A DNA stretch of 14,797 nt from Gammaproteobacteria bacterium (GTDB taxonomy: Bacteria; Pseudomonadota; Gammaproteobacteria; UBA6429; Thiohalophilaceae): contig JAADGZ010000065.1 in assembly GCA_013152045.1 (NCBI GenBank), positions 1 to 14,797 of the forward strand. The letters are read 5' to 3'. The position numbers were made by a program, and so were the translations under genes. Every line of letters begins with the position of its first letter. The first letter of the stretch is position 1. Below the pieces are notes generated by a model, which had not been told where the DNA came from, made no database searches, and saw nothing but the letters and a program-made list of their open reading frames with translations. Shown in pieces: positions 1-8,900 of this stretch.

Positions 1-296
1 CTCGCGGTTTGATGCCGAATCCAAAAGTGGGCACCGTAACGCCGGATGTAGAAACGGCAGTTAAAAATGCCAAGTCAGGCCAGGTGCGTTACCGTACGGA
101 TAAAGGCGGCATTATTCACTGCGCTATTGGTAACCTTGAGTTTGACAACACCTTGCTGAAAGAAAACCTGGAAGCCCTGATGGCAGATTTAAACAAAGCC
201 AAACCAGCTTCCGCCAAAGGTGTATATATGAAAAAAATTGCCATTTCCACCACCATGGGACCGGGAATTGCAATTGATCAGGCATCACTGAGTTGA
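1..296 (+). CDS. rplA: 50S ribosomal protein L1, C-terminal part (5' end outside window)
   Basis: The reading frame is open from the left edge (first complete codon at 3) to TGA at 294-296 and gives about 97 residues. They begin [16 protein letters not shown], the highly conserved central L1 segment, and continue through [14 protein letters not shown] and [16 protein letters not shown], all typical of bacterial L1. L1 binds 23S rRNA at the mobile L1 stalk near the E site; in E. coli it also represses its own rplK-rplA mRNA. The C-terminus (DQASLS) is a few residues shorter than in E. coli. The ATG at 12 is an internal Met of the motif, not a start. rplK is expected just upstream, outside the window. 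Identity is certain; the gene is partial only because of the window edge. Confidence 0.97.
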   Translation, partial: RGLMPNPKVGTVTPDVETAVKNAKSGQVRYRTDKGGIIHCAIGNLEFDNTLLKENLEALMADLNKAKPASAKGVYMKKIAISTTMGPGIAIDQASLS

Positions 297-303
297 TGTT
301 TGA

Positions 304-329
304 GCGATAAGGGGTAAGAGCCTTATCGC
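304..329 (+). promoter_or_regulatory. Stem-loop just after rplA
   Basis: GCGATAAGG (304-312) pairs perfectly with CCTTATCGC (321-329) around an 8-nt loop, 7 nt after the rplA stop. No T tract follows (the next bases are AATAAAG), so it is not a canonical intrinsic terminator. A 3'-end stabiliser, processing site or weak attenuator between the rplA and rplJ parts of the operon is possible. The structure is seen; the role is inferred. Confidence 0.5.
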
Positions 330-371
330 AATAAAGACTTTGTGGCTGATGCTTTTTTAGCATTGTCCATC

Positions 372-450
372 AAAGACCGCAGGTGCCTAAGGACGAAAGA
401 TTTAAATTTCGTTTGCAGGATTAAATATCTGGCCTGCGCAGATGGTGAGC
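372..450 (+). promoter_or_regulatory. L10 leader RNA (autoregulatory L10-L12 binding site)
   Basis: Within the rplJ 5' leader, ACCGCAGG (376-383) pairs with CCTGC (433-437) and, across a bulge (438-443), with GGT (444-446). An inner hairpin, ACGAAA (393-398) with TTTCGT (407-412), sits inside. The primary sequence GACCGCAGG ... CCTGCG-AGA-GGTGA matches the E. coli rplJ leader segment bound by the L10-(L7/L12)4 complex, which mimics the L11/L10 site of 23S rRNA and represses rplJL translation (Rfam L10_leader family). It lies about 140 nt upstream of the rplJ start, as expected. The match is from memory, not from a covariance search. Confidence 0.85.
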
Positions 451-541
451 CGTTAACAGATTATTTCTGGAAACAGATTTTCTGCCAACGCCCACTAAAC
501 AAGTGTAGCTTCATCAGTGCTGATGGGGTTCATCGTCCAAC

Positions 542-568
542 AGTAAAAGATAATAACTATCTTTTGCT
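542..568 (+). promoter_or_regulatory. Stem-loop directly upstream of the rplJ ribosome binding site
   Basis: Positions 542-552 pair with 558-568 (11 bp, one G-U) around a 5-nt loop, ending 6 nt before the GGAGGT Shine-Dalgarno at 575-580. A second, upstream palindrome (CATCAG 512-517, CTGATG 520-525) competes with a GATG/CATC pairing (522-525 with 530-533). These could form the switchable part of the L10 leader that controls ribosome access. The structures are seen; switching is inferred. Confidence 0.4.
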
Positions 569-588
569 ACAAACGGAGGTAAGTTCGC

Positions 589-1113
589 GTGGCTCTCAGT
601 TTTGAAGAGAAAAAAGCCATTGTGGCTGACGTCGCTGAAGTCGCGGCTAGCGCGCACTCTGCAGTTGCTGCAGAGTACAACGGGCTGAGTTCTGAAGATA
701 TGACCGATCTTCGCGCCAAGGCGCGTATTGGTGGTGTCTATTTGCGTGTGGTTAAAAACACGCTAGCTCGGCGTGCTATCGATGGGACGGATTTTGATTG
801 CATGAAGGACGCTCTGGTAGGTCCGCTGGTACTGGCATTTTCTCAGGAAGATCCCGGTTCTGCGGCGAGAGTGTTGAAGGACTTTTCCAAAGAGAACGAC
901 AAACTGGTTATCAAGGCCTTGTCAGTGGGCGGCCAGTTACTGGCTGCGTCTGAAATAGATCGCCTTGCCAGCCTGCCGACCAAAGACCAGGCTATTAGTA
1001 TGCTGATGTCGGTCATGCAGGGGCCAATTACCAAACTGGTGCGTACTCTTAATGAAGTTCCCGGCAAACTGGTTCGTACCGTCGCGGCTGTTCGCGATGC
1101 TAAGCAAGCCTGA
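589..1113 (+). CDS. rplJ: 50S ribosomal protein L10
   Basis: The product is a 174-residue protein (E. coli L10 has 165). It starts MALSFEEKKAIVADV and contains the conserved VVKNTLARRAI segment near residues 53-63, the RNA-binding N-terminal domain of L10. The C-terminal part (about 135-174) is the helical region that anchors L7/L12 dimers. L10 is the base of the L7/L12 stalk, contacts L11 and 23S rRNA, and with L7/L12 represses this operon by binding the leader upstream. The start is GTG at 589; GGAGGT at 575-580 is spaced 8 nt from it, and the protein aligns from this residue. rplL follows after 54 nt. The GTG start is slightly unusual for so abundant a protein, but the strong Shine-Dalgarno fits. 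Stop is TGA. Confidence 0.97.
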   Translation: MALSFEEKKAIVADVAEVAASAHSAVAAEYNGLSSEDMTDLRAKARIGGVYLRVVKNTLARRAIDGTDFDCMKDALVGPLVLAFSQEDPGSAARVLKDFSKENDKLVIKALSVGGQLLAASEIDRLASLPTKDQAISMLMSVMQGPITKLVRTLNEVPGKLVRTVAAVRDAKQA

Positions 1114-1134
1114 GCGTAGTTTACTCAGACTTGC
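1104..1134 (+). promoter_or_regulatory. Stem-loop spanning the rplJ stop codon
   Basis: GCAAG (1104-1108) pairs with CTTGC (1130-1134) and CTGAG (1110-1114) with CTCAG (1124-1128), separated by one C/A mismatch: 10 bp in all, with the rplJ TGA (1111-1113) inside the stem. It sits at the end of rplJ, before the rplL Shine-Dalgarno (AGGAG 1156-1160). It could help uncouple or boost rplL translation, since L7/L12 is needed at about four copies per L10. That role is inference. Confidence 0.35.
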
Positions 1135-1167
1135 GTAACCGTTATTTAGTGTTTTAGGAGATATAAA

Positions 1168-1545
1168 ATGGCTGTATCTAAAGAAGAGATTCTGGAAACA
1201 ATTTCCAGTATGACTGTAATGGAAGTCGTTGATTTAATCGAAGCGATGGAAGACAAGTTTGGCGTTTCTGCTGCCGCTGCCGTTGCTGCTGCCCCTGCTG
1301 CTGCGGGTGCTGCTGAAGCTGCCGTTGAAGAGCAAACCGAGTTTGATGTTGTTATGACCAGCTTTGGCGGGAACAAGATTTCTGTCATCAAGGCTGTTCG
1401 TAGCATCACTGCTCTGGGTCTTAAGGAAGCGAAGGAAATGGTCGAAGGCGTGCCTTCTACCATCAAGGAAGCTGCCAGCAAAGACGAAGCAGAAGATATC
1501 AAGAAACAGCTTGAAGAAGCTGGCGCTGAAGTCGAACTCAAGTAA
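1168..1545 (+). CDS. rplL: 50S ribosomal protein L7/L12
   Basis: The 125-residue protein has the classic three-part L7/L12 layout. Residues 1-33 form the helical N-terminal domain (dimerisation and binding to L10). Residues 34-54 are an Ala-rich flexible hinge. From about residue 57 comes the compact C-terminal domain with [20 protein letters not shown] and [13 protein letters not shown], the surface that recruits EF-Tu, EF-G, IF2 and release factors. ATG at 1168 is preceded by AGGAG at 1156-1160 with 7-nt spacing, an efficient site as expected for the only multi-copy ribosomal protein. It is followed by a 204-bp gap with processing and attenuation structures before rpoB, so rplL output can exceed that of the polymerase genes. 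Stop is TAA. Confidence 0.98.
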   Translation: MAVSKEEILETISSMTVMEVVDLIEAMEDKFGVSAAAAVAAAPAAAGAAEAAVEEQTEFDVVMTSFGGNKISVIKAVRSITALGLKEAKEMVEGVPSTIKEAASKDEAEDIKKQLEEAGAEVELK

Positions 1546-1640
1546 TTCGATTGCTTCAGACTTGATTCGTTTCCTCTGCAATGATCAATTGAACCAGCTG
1601 CGGCTGGCAGGATTGTGTTTGCGCGGGGAAACGAAACTGT

Positions 1641-1689
1641 ATGCACACCGGGCTGACAATCTATAAATGATTGTCGGCCCGCTGTGCAT
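1641..1689 (+). promoter_or_regulatory. Long near-perfect stem-loop, RNase III-type processing site
   Basis: Positions 1641-1661 pair with 1669-1689: 20 pairs with a single C/C mismatch (1648/1682) and one T-G wobble (1654/1676), around a 7-nt AT-rich loop (1662-1668). No T tract follows, so it is not a terminator. In E. coli the rplL-rpoB spacer carries an RNase III cleavage site in a long duplex that separates ribosomal protein mRNA from polymerase mRNA; position and shape fit. Cleavage is inferred. A smaller hairpin, CCAGC/GCTGG (1594-1607), lies upstream. Confidence 0.65.
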
Positions 1690-1692
1690 TCC

Positions 1693-1721
1693 CTGTTGCA
1701 GCTAGAGCAACAGATATTTTT
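1693..1721 (+). terminator. Attenuator-like intrinsic terminator before rpoB
   Basis: CTGTTGC (1693-1699) pairs with GCAACAG (1707-1713) around a 7-nt loop and is followed at once by ATATTTTT (1714-1721). The 7-bp stem with a short T tract makes a weak intrinsic terminator, well placed to be the partial attenuator that in E. coli reduces transcription into rpoBC relative to rplJL. It ends about 28 nt before the rpoB ATG. The order here (long duplex, then attenuator) is the reverse of what I recall for E. coli. Moderate confidence. Confidence 0.5.
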
Positions 1722-1749
1722 AGATTAACAGTTACACGCAAGGTGTCCA

Positions 1750-4700
1750 ATGGGTTACTCGCTAACAGAAAAGAAACGGATTCGCAAAAATTTTGGCCGT
1801 CGTCCCAGTATTCTCGATATTCCCTACCTGCTTGCTACACAGATCGATTCTTTCCGCGGCTTCCTGCAGCAGGACGTGGCGAAAGAAAAACGTGAAGAAA
1901 AAGGCCTGCATGCGGCTTTTAAATCCGTTTTTCCGATCACCAGCTATTCCGGCAATGCATCGATAGATTATGTAGATTACCGCCTCGGCACCCCCGTATT
2001 TGACGTCAAGGAATGTCAGATGCGCGGCGTAACCTATGCTGCGCCCCTGCGCGTGACCCTGCGGCTGTTTATTTATGATAAAGAAGCCAAGACGCCGACC
2101 CTGAAGGAAACGCGCGAACAGGAAGTCTACATGGGCGAAGTTCCGCTGATGACGGATAACGGCACCTTTGTCATCAATGGTACTGAGCGCGTTATTGTCT
2201 CCCAGTTGCACCGTTCACCCGGCGTGTTCTTCGATCATGACAAGGGTAAGACTCATTCCTCCGGCAAACTGTTATTCAATGCCCGGGTGATTCCCTATCG
2301 CGGTTCATGGCTGGATTTTGAATTCGATCCAAAAGATTGTCTGTTTACCCGTATCGATCGTCGACGCAAGCTGCCGGTCACGGTGCTGCTCAAGGCGCTG
2401 GGCTATAACAGTGAGCAGATTATCGGACTGTTCTTCGAAAATAACGATTTCAAATTCACCAAAGACGGCGTGACCATGAAACTGGTGCCTGAACGTCTGC
2501 GCGGTGAAGTGGCAACGTTTGATATCAAAATCAAGACTAAAGTCCTGGTTGAAGAAGGCCAGCGTATCACCATGCGGCATATCCGCGAGCTGGACAAGGC
2601 TGGAATCAAAACGCTGGTAGTGCCTGAAGACTACCTGTTGGAAAAAGTGATTGCGCATGATGTAATTAATACGGAAACCGGCGAAGTCGTCTTGCACGCC
2701 AATGATGAAATTACACCTGAGCGCCTGGAAGCGCTGAAAGAATCCGGCATAAAAGAATTCCATACCATTTTCACCAATGACTTGGATCATGGGCCCTATA
2801 TTTCCAAAACGCTGGAAATTGATACTACGACTACCCAGTTAGAAGCGCAGGTGGAAATCTACCGTATGATGCGCCCGGGTGAGCCGCCGACCAAGGAAGC
2901 GGCTGAAAACCTGTTCCACAATTTGTTCTTCTCGGAAGATCGCTATGATCTATCCGTAGTCGGGCGCATGAAGTTCAACCGTCGTCTCGGCCGCAAGCAA
3001 GAAACCGGCGCCGGTATCCTCTATGATCATTCCTATTTCAGCAAGCGTAATGATGATATCTCGAAAAAATTGGTCGAAGAATGTGGCGAAAGTTCTGACG
3101 TTCTGGACGTGATCATCACCCTGGTGGGCATTCGTGATGGCAAGGGTCTGGTGGATGATATCGATCACCTGGGTAATCGCCGCATTCGCTCGGTGGGTGA
3201 AATGGCGGAAAACCAATTCCGTGTGGGCCTGGTACGTGTCGAACGTGCGGTGAAAGAACGTTTGAGCATGGCCGAAGCCGACAATCTTATGCCGCAGGAA
3301 ATGATCAATGCCAAGCCTGTATCCGCGGCGATCAAGGAATTCTTTGGTTCCAGTCAGCTGTCGCAGTTTATGGATCAGAATAACCCGCTTTCAGAAGTGA
3401 CGCATAAACGTCGTATTTCTGCTTTAGGCCCGGGTGGTCTGACCCGTGAACGTGCCGGTTTTGAAGTGCGCGACGTGCATCCAACGCACTATGGTCGGGT
3501 TTGCCCGATTGAAACGCCTGAAGGGCCGAATATTGGTCTGATCAATTCGCTTTCGGTATATGCACGAACCAACAAATTCGGTTTTCTGGAAACCCCTTAT
3601 CGGCGGGTCAAAAATGGCAAGGTCACTGACGACGTCGATTATTTGTCGGCCATCGATGAAAATGAATATGTGATTGCGCAGGCTAATGCCGATCTGGATA
3701 GCAAGGGCAAGTTCACTGACGACATGGTGCCAAGTCGGCATCAGAACGAGTTCACGATGGCCGCACCGGATACGGTCAATTATATGGATGTTTCACCCAA
3801 ACAGATTGTTTCGGTGGCCGCTGCATTGATTCCATTCCTTGAACATGATGATGCTAACCGTGCTCTTATGGGCTCAAACATGCAGCGTCAGGCAGTGCCG
3901 ACATTGCGTGCCCAGAAACCGCTGGTTGGCACGGGTATCGAACATACGGTGGCAGTGGATTCCGGTGTATCCGTGATCGCCAAACGTGGCGGCGTAGTGG
4001 ATTCGGTGGATGCCGCACGTATCGTGGTACGGGTTAATGATGATGAAACCATTGCCGGCGAAGCCGGTGTGGATATTTACAACCTTACCAAGTACACCCG
4101 CTCAAATCAGAACACCTGTATCAATCAGCGTCCGCTGGTAAGACCAGGTGAAAAAGTCGCGCGTGGCGATGTCATGGCCGATGGTCCGTCTACCGATATG
4201 GGCGAGCTGGCGCTGGGACAGAATATGCTGGTGGCGTTCATGCCCTGGCACGGTTACAACTTCGAGGATTCCATTCTCATTTCCGAACGGGTAGTGCAGG
4301 AAGATCGCTATACCACGATTCATATCGAAGAACTGACCTGTGTAGCGCGTGATACTAAACTGGGTTCTGAAGAAATTACCGGCGATATTCCCAATGTGGG
4401 TGAGTCGGCTCTGGCCAAACTGGATGAGGCCGGTATTGTTTATATTGGTGCCGAGGTTAGGCCGGGCGACATTCTGGTTGGCAAGGTGACGCCCAAGGGC
4501 GAAACCCAGCTGACGCCAGAAGAAAAGTTGCTGCGCGCCATCTTTGGTGAGAAGGCGAGTGACGTCAAGGATACTTCGTTACGGGTTCGTTCCGGCATGA
4601 TCGGCACAGTTATCGATGTGCAGGTCTTTACCCGTGATGGCCTGGAAAAAGATTCCCGCGCCAAGTCGATCGAAGAGTCCGAACTTGAAAGGGTAAAGAA

Positions 4701-5892
4701 AGATTTCAACGATCAGCGTCGAATCATGGAAGACGATGCCTATCAACGTGTGCAAAACATGCTAAACGGCAAGATCGCTGAGTGGGGTCCCAACCAGTTG
4801 AAGGCGGGATCCAAGATCACGACGAGTTATCTGGAAGAGCTGGAACGCGAAAAGTGGTTCGAAATTAATCTGAAGAATGATGAAGCCAATGCGCAGCTTG
4901 AAGCCATGGCGGAGCAGATTAAGCAGTTGCGTGTCGAGTTCGATGAAAAGTACGAAGAAAAACGCAGCAAGCTGACCTCGGGTGACGATCTGGCACCGGG
5001 CGTGCTGAAAATGGTCAAGGTGCATGTGGCGGTAAAACGTCGTCTGCAACCGGGCGATAAAATGGCAGGCCGTCACGGTAACAAGGGTGTGATTTCGATG
5101 ATCGTACCAGTCGAAGACATGCCGCATACCAAAGACGGTGAGCCGGTGGATATCGTGCTTAACCCGCTGGGTGTGCCTTCACGTATGAACGTGGGTCAGG
5201 TGCTGGAGACGCATCTGGGCTGGGCTGCCAAAGGCCTGGGTAAAAAGATCAACGACATGCTGCGGGCGCAGGAAAAAATTACCACTATTCGCAAGTTCCT
5301 GGATGAAATCTATAACAAGACCGAAGGCCAGCATGAAGATCTGAAGTCATTTACTGACGATGAGATCATGGAGCTGGCGCACAACCTGCGTGACGGCGTG
5401 CCGATGGCCACGCCGGTGTTTGACGGCATCAAGGAAAGTGACATCAAACAGTTGCTTGAGCTGGCAGATCTGCCGATCAGTGGTCAGACTACCTTGATCA
5501 ATGGCCGTACCGGCGAAGAGTTTGAACGCAAAATTACGGTAGGTTATATGTACATGCTCAAGCTCAACCATCTGGTGGATGACAAGATGCATGCTCGTTC
5601 GACTGGACCTTATAGTCTGGTCACCCAGCAGCCACTGGGCGGCAAGGCGCAATTCGGTGGTCAGCGCTTCGGTGAAATGGAAGTCTGGGCGCTGGAAGCT
5701 TATGGTGCAGCCTATACCCTGCAGGAAATGCTGACGGTGAAATCGGATGACGTCAACGGACGTACCAAGATGTACAAGAACATCGTCGATGGCAACCATC
5801 AGATGGAAGCCGGCATGCCGGAGTCCTTCAATGTATTGTTGAAGGAAATTCGTTCGCTGGGTATCGATATCGAACTGGAACAACAAGACTAA
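1750..5892 (+). CDS. rpoB: DNA-directed RNA polymerase subunit beta
   Basis: The 1380-residue beta subunit (E. coli 1342) aligns end to end from [19 protein letters not shown] to [14 protein letters not shown]. The rifampicin pocket ([20 protein letters not shown], from about residue 534) has the wild-type residues: S538, D542, H552 and S557 equal E. coli S512, D516, H526 and S531. The catalytic lysines are K1104 and K1112 in [13 protein letters not shown] (E. coli K1065, K1073). Extra length comes from about 4 residues near residue 68, about 22 residues at 425-448, and about 13 residues in the variable region around 980-1065, where E. coli carries its large lineage-specific insertion. ATG at 1750 has AAGGTG at 1740-1745, only 4 nt away, a rather close spacing. 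It is co-transcribed with rpoC downstream. Stop is TAA. Confidence 0.99.
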   Translation: MGYSLTEKKRIRKNFGRRPSILDIPYLLATQIDSFRGFLQQDVAKEKREEKGLHAAFKSVFPITSYSGNASIDYVDYRLGTPVFDVKECQMRGVTYAAPLRVTLRLFIYDKEAKTPTLKETREQEVYMGEVPLMTDNGTFVINGTERVIVSQLHRSPGVFFDHDKGKTHSSGKLLFNARVIPYRGSWLDFEFDPKDCLFTRIDRRRKLPVTVLLKALGYNSEQIIGLFFENNDFKFTKDGVTMKLVPERLRGEVATFDIKIKTKVLVEEGQRITMRHIRELDKAGIKTLVVPEDYLLEKVIAHDVINTETGEVVLHANDEITPERLEALKESGIKEFHTIFTNDLDHGPYISKTLEIDTTTTQLEAQVEIYRMMRPGEPPTKEAAENLFHNLFFSEDRYDLSVVGRMKFNRRLGRKQETGAGILYDHSYFSKRNDDISKKLVEECGESSDVLDVIITLVGIRDGKGLVDDIDHLGNRRIRSVGEMAENQFRVGLVRVERAVKERLSMAEADNLMPQEMINAKPVSAAIKEFFGSSQLSQFMDQNNPLSEVTHKRRISALGPGGLTRERAGFEVRDVHPTHYGRVCPIETPEGPNIGLINSLSVYARTNKFGFLETPYRRVKNGKVTDDVDYLSAIDENEYVIAQANADLDSKGKFTDDMVPSRHQNEFTMAAPDTVNYMDVSPKQIVSVAAALIPFLEHDDANRALMGSNMQRQAVPTLRAQKPLVGTGIEHTVAVDSGVSVIAKRGGVVDSVDAARIVVRVNDDETIAGEAGVDIYNLTKYTRSNQNTCINQRPLVRPGEKVARGDVMADGPSTDMGELALGQNMLVAFMPWHGYNFEDSILISERVVQEDRYTTIHIEELTCVARDTKLGSEEITGDIPNVGESALAKLDEAGIVYIGAEVRPGDILVGKVTPKGETQLTPEEKLLRAIFGEKASDVKDTSLRVRSGMIGTVIDVQVFTRDGLEKDSRAKSIEESELERVKKDFNDQRRIMEDDAYQRVQNMLNGKIAEWGPNQLKAGSKITTSYLEELEREKWFEINLKNDEANAQLEAMAEQIKQLRVEFDEKYEEKRSKLTSGDDLAPGVLKMVKVHVAVKRRLQPGDKMAGRHGNKGVISMIVPVEDMPHTKDGEPVDIVLNPLGVPSRMNVGQVLETHLGWAAKGLGKKINDMLRAQEKITTIRKFLDEIYNKTEGQHEDLKSFTDDEIMELAHNLRDGVPMATPVFDGIKESDIKQLLELADLPISGQTTLINGRTGEEFERKITVGYMYMLKLNHLVDDKMHARSTGPYSLVTQQPLGGKAQFGGQRFGEMEVWALEAYGAAYTLQEMLTVKSDDVNGRTKMYKNIVDGNHQMEAGMPESFNVLLKEIRSLGIDIELEQQD

Positions 5893-5893
5893 G

Positions 5894-5968
5894 AGTAGCT
5901 AGTAGCTAGTAGCTGGTAGCGAGGTCCGAATTTTAATCCTCGCCACCAGCTACTCGCCACTCGCCACT
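5894..5968 (+). repeat. 75-bp palindromic heptad-repeat element between rpoB and rpoC
   Basis: Starting 1 nt after the rpoB stop, the left arm reads as 7-mers AGTAGCT, AGTAGCT, AGTAGCT, GGTAGCG (5894-5921) then AGG. After a 13-nt AT-rich loop (5925-5937) comes CCT and the right arm, which on the minus strand reads AGTGGCG, AGTGGCG, AGTAGCT, GGTGGCG (5968 back to 5941) then AGG. Both arms are therefore arrays of the degenerate unit RGTRGCK in opposite orientation. The inner 17 positions pair with a single mismatch (5918/5944); the whole 31-position stem has 3 mismatches and 2 G-U pairs. It ends 7 nt before the rpoC Shine-Dalgarno. It looks like a dispersed palindromic element of the REP or heptamer class; that classification is inference. 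Confidence 0.8.
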
Positions 5969-5987
5969 TGAACTTAGGAGTGACAAC

Positions 5988-8900
5988 GTGAAAGATCTTC
6001 TCAAGATCCTCAAGCAGCAGACACAATTGGAAGATTTCGATGCGATTCGTATCGGTCTTGCCTCACCACAGAAAATTCGTTCCTGGTCCTATGGTGAAGT
6101 TAAAAAGCCAGAGACCATTAACTACCGTACCTTCAAGCCGGAGCGTGACGGCCTGTTCTGCGCCAAAATTTTTGGCCCCGTGAAGGATTACGAATGCCTG
6201 TGTGGTAAATACAAGCGTCTCAAGCATCGCGGTGTGATCTGTGAAAAATGTGGCATTGAAGTCACCTTGGCCAAGGTTCGTCGCGAACGTATGGGCCATA
6301 TTGAACTGGCTAGCCCGGTCGCGCATATCTGGTTCCTCAAATCACTGCCTTCGCGCATGGGTCTGATTCTGGATATGACCCTGCGTGATATCGAGCGGGT
6401 GTTGTATTTTGAAGCCTTTGTGATTGTCGATCCCGGTATGACCGAACTCGAACGCGGTCAGTTACTGACCGATGAGACCTATCTCGAAGCCATTGAAGAA
6501 TATGGCGATGAGTTCGATGCACGCATGGGTGCCGAGGCGATTCAGATTTTGCTGAGTTCGCTGAATCTGGCCAAAGCCTGTGAAGAAGTCAAAGAGGCCA
6601 TGGGTGCCACCAAGTCCGAAACTAAACTGAAAAAACTTGGCAAACGTCTGAAGTTACTGGAAGGCTTCATGGCTTCCGGCAACAAACCCGAGTGGATGGT
6701 GATGACCGTGTTGCCGGTATTGCCGCCGGAACTGCGGCCGCTGGTGCCGTTGGAAGGCGGTCGTTTTGCCACTTCCGATCTCAACGATCTTTATCGCCGG
6801 GTGATCAACCGTAACAACCGTCTGCGTCGCCTGCTGGATCTGAATGCGCCGGATATTATTGTGCGCAACGAAAAGCGCATGCTGCAGGAATCAGTCGATG
6901 CGCTGCTCGATAACGGCCGTCGCGGTCGCGCCATTACCGGTTCGAACAAGCGTCCACTGAAATCCCTGGCCGACATGATCAAGGGCAAGCAGGGTCGTTT
7001 CCGTCAGAACCTGCTGGGCAAACGTGTGGATTACTCCGGTCGTTCTGTGATCGTGGTGGGGCCGACACTGAAACTGCACCAGTGTGGTCTGCCAAAGAAA
7101 ATGGCGCTGGAACTGTTCAAGCCTTTCATTTTCAGCAAGCTGGAATTGCGTGGCCTGGCGACGACTATTAAAGCCGCCAAGAAAATGGTCGAGCAGGAAG
7201 GCTCGGAAGTTTGGGATATTCTCGAAGAAGTCATCCGCGAACATCCGGTCATGCTTAACCGCGCGCCGACCCTGCATCGTCTGGGCATTCAGGCTTTCGA
7301 ACCGACCCTGATAGAAGGCAAGGCCATTCAGTTGCATCCGCTGGTGTGTACCGCCTTCAACGCCGATTTCGATGGCGATCAGATGGCCGTGCATGTGCCG
7401 CTGTCTATTGAAGCGCAGCTGGAAGCGCGCACCCTGATGATGTCTACCAATAATATTCTTTCACCGGCCAACGGCGAACCCATCATCGTGCCTTCGCAGG
7501 ACGTGGTGCTGGGCTTGTATTACATGACTCGCGAATCGATCAATGCCAAAGGCGAAGGCATGGTCTTCCGTGACGTTAAAGAAGTGCATCGTGCCTACAA
7601 CACAGGTTTTGTGGCCCTGCAAGCGAAAGTCAAAGTGCGGATTAGAGAAGTCCTGATTGATGAGGATGGTGTTCGTAGCGAGAATACCTATATCAAGGAC
7701 ACCACCGCCGGGCGCGCCCTGCTCTGGGATATCGTCCCCGACGGCATTCCTTTTGACACCATTAATCAGGATATGAAGAAGAAAGCGATCTCCAGTCTGA
7801 TTAATGTTTGTTATCGAAAAAATGGTCTCAAAGATACGGTTATTTTTGCAGATCAACTGATGTACATGGGCTTTGCTTATTCGACTCGCGCCGGGGTTTC
7901 CTTCGGTATCGAGGATATGATTATTCCGGATGAAAAAGCCACCATTCTGGCCGCCGCGGAAGCTGAGGTGCATGAAATTCAGGAACAGTACACCTCGGGT
8001 CTGGTGACCATGGGTGAACGTTACAACAAGGTGGTAGACATCTGGTCGCGTACCAATGATCAGGTTGCTAACGCCATGATGGATATGCTGGGTACCGAAA
8101 CTGTTATCGACAAAGACGGCAACGAGGTCAAGCAGAAATCCTTCAACTCGGTTTACATGATGGCCGACTCCGGCGCGCGTGGTTCCGCCGCGCAGATTCG
8201 ACAGTTGGCGGGCATGCGTGGCCTGATGGCCAAGCCGGACGGTTCGATTATTGAAACGCCGATCACCGCCAACTTCCGCGAAGGCTTGTCGGTTCTGCAA
8301 TACTTTATTTCCACTCACGGTGCGCGTAAAGGTCTGGCCGATACCGCACTGAAAACGGCTAACTCCGGTTATCTTACCCGCCGTCTGGTGGATGTGTCGC
8401 AGGATCTGGCGGTTTCTGGGGAAGACTGTGGCACCGATAACGGTCTGCTGCTGGCTAGTCTGATCGAAGGCGGCGATGTGGTTGAGCCGCTGAGTGAACG
8501 CGTGCTGGGCCGGGTCGTCGCGCGCGACGTAATTTCACCTGACAGCGATGAAGTGCTGATTGAAGCGGGTACCCTGATGGACGAAAAATGGGTTGCCCAG
8601 CTAGATGGTATGGGGGTGGATCACATGCTGGTGCGTTCGGCGATCACCTGTGAAAATCATTACGGTGTTTGTTCGGCCTGTTATGGCCGCGATCTGGCCC
8701 GTGGACATCGGGTCAACCAGGGTGAGTCGGTCGGTGTTATCGCCGCCCAGAGTATCGGTGAGCCGGGTACCCAGCTGACCATGCGTACCTTTCACATCGG
8801 TGGTGCCGCGAGTCGAGCGGCGGCTGCCAATAATATCGAAATCAAGAGTACCGGTACGGTGCGCCTGCATAACATGAAGACCGTGCAGCATATTTCTGGT

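Noticed and set aside
142-147. TTGACA inside rplA as a -35 box for an rplJ promoter
   Set aside because: No -10-like hexamer lies 16-18 nt downstream (AACCTG at 17 nt), and it is inside conserved coding sequence.
342-605. 87-codon plus-strand open frame in the rplA-rplJ spacer
   Set aside because: It runs through the L10 leader structure and overlaps the rplJ start in another frame; the sequence is explained by RNA structure and the translation resembles no protein.
1696-1726. TTGCAG ... TAGATT as a promoter for rpoB
   Set aside because: Spacing is 19 nt and the -10 match is weak; the same bases are better explained by the attenuator hairpin and its T tract.
3352-3435. Possible rifampicin-resistance changes in RpoB
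   Set aside because: All residues of the classic resistance cluster that I can compare (S, Q, D, H, S positions) match the sensitive E. coli protein.
7461-8318. 285-codon minus-strand open frame opposite rpoC
   Set aside because: It is a shadow of the rpoC reading frame with no own ribosome binding site or recognisable protein.
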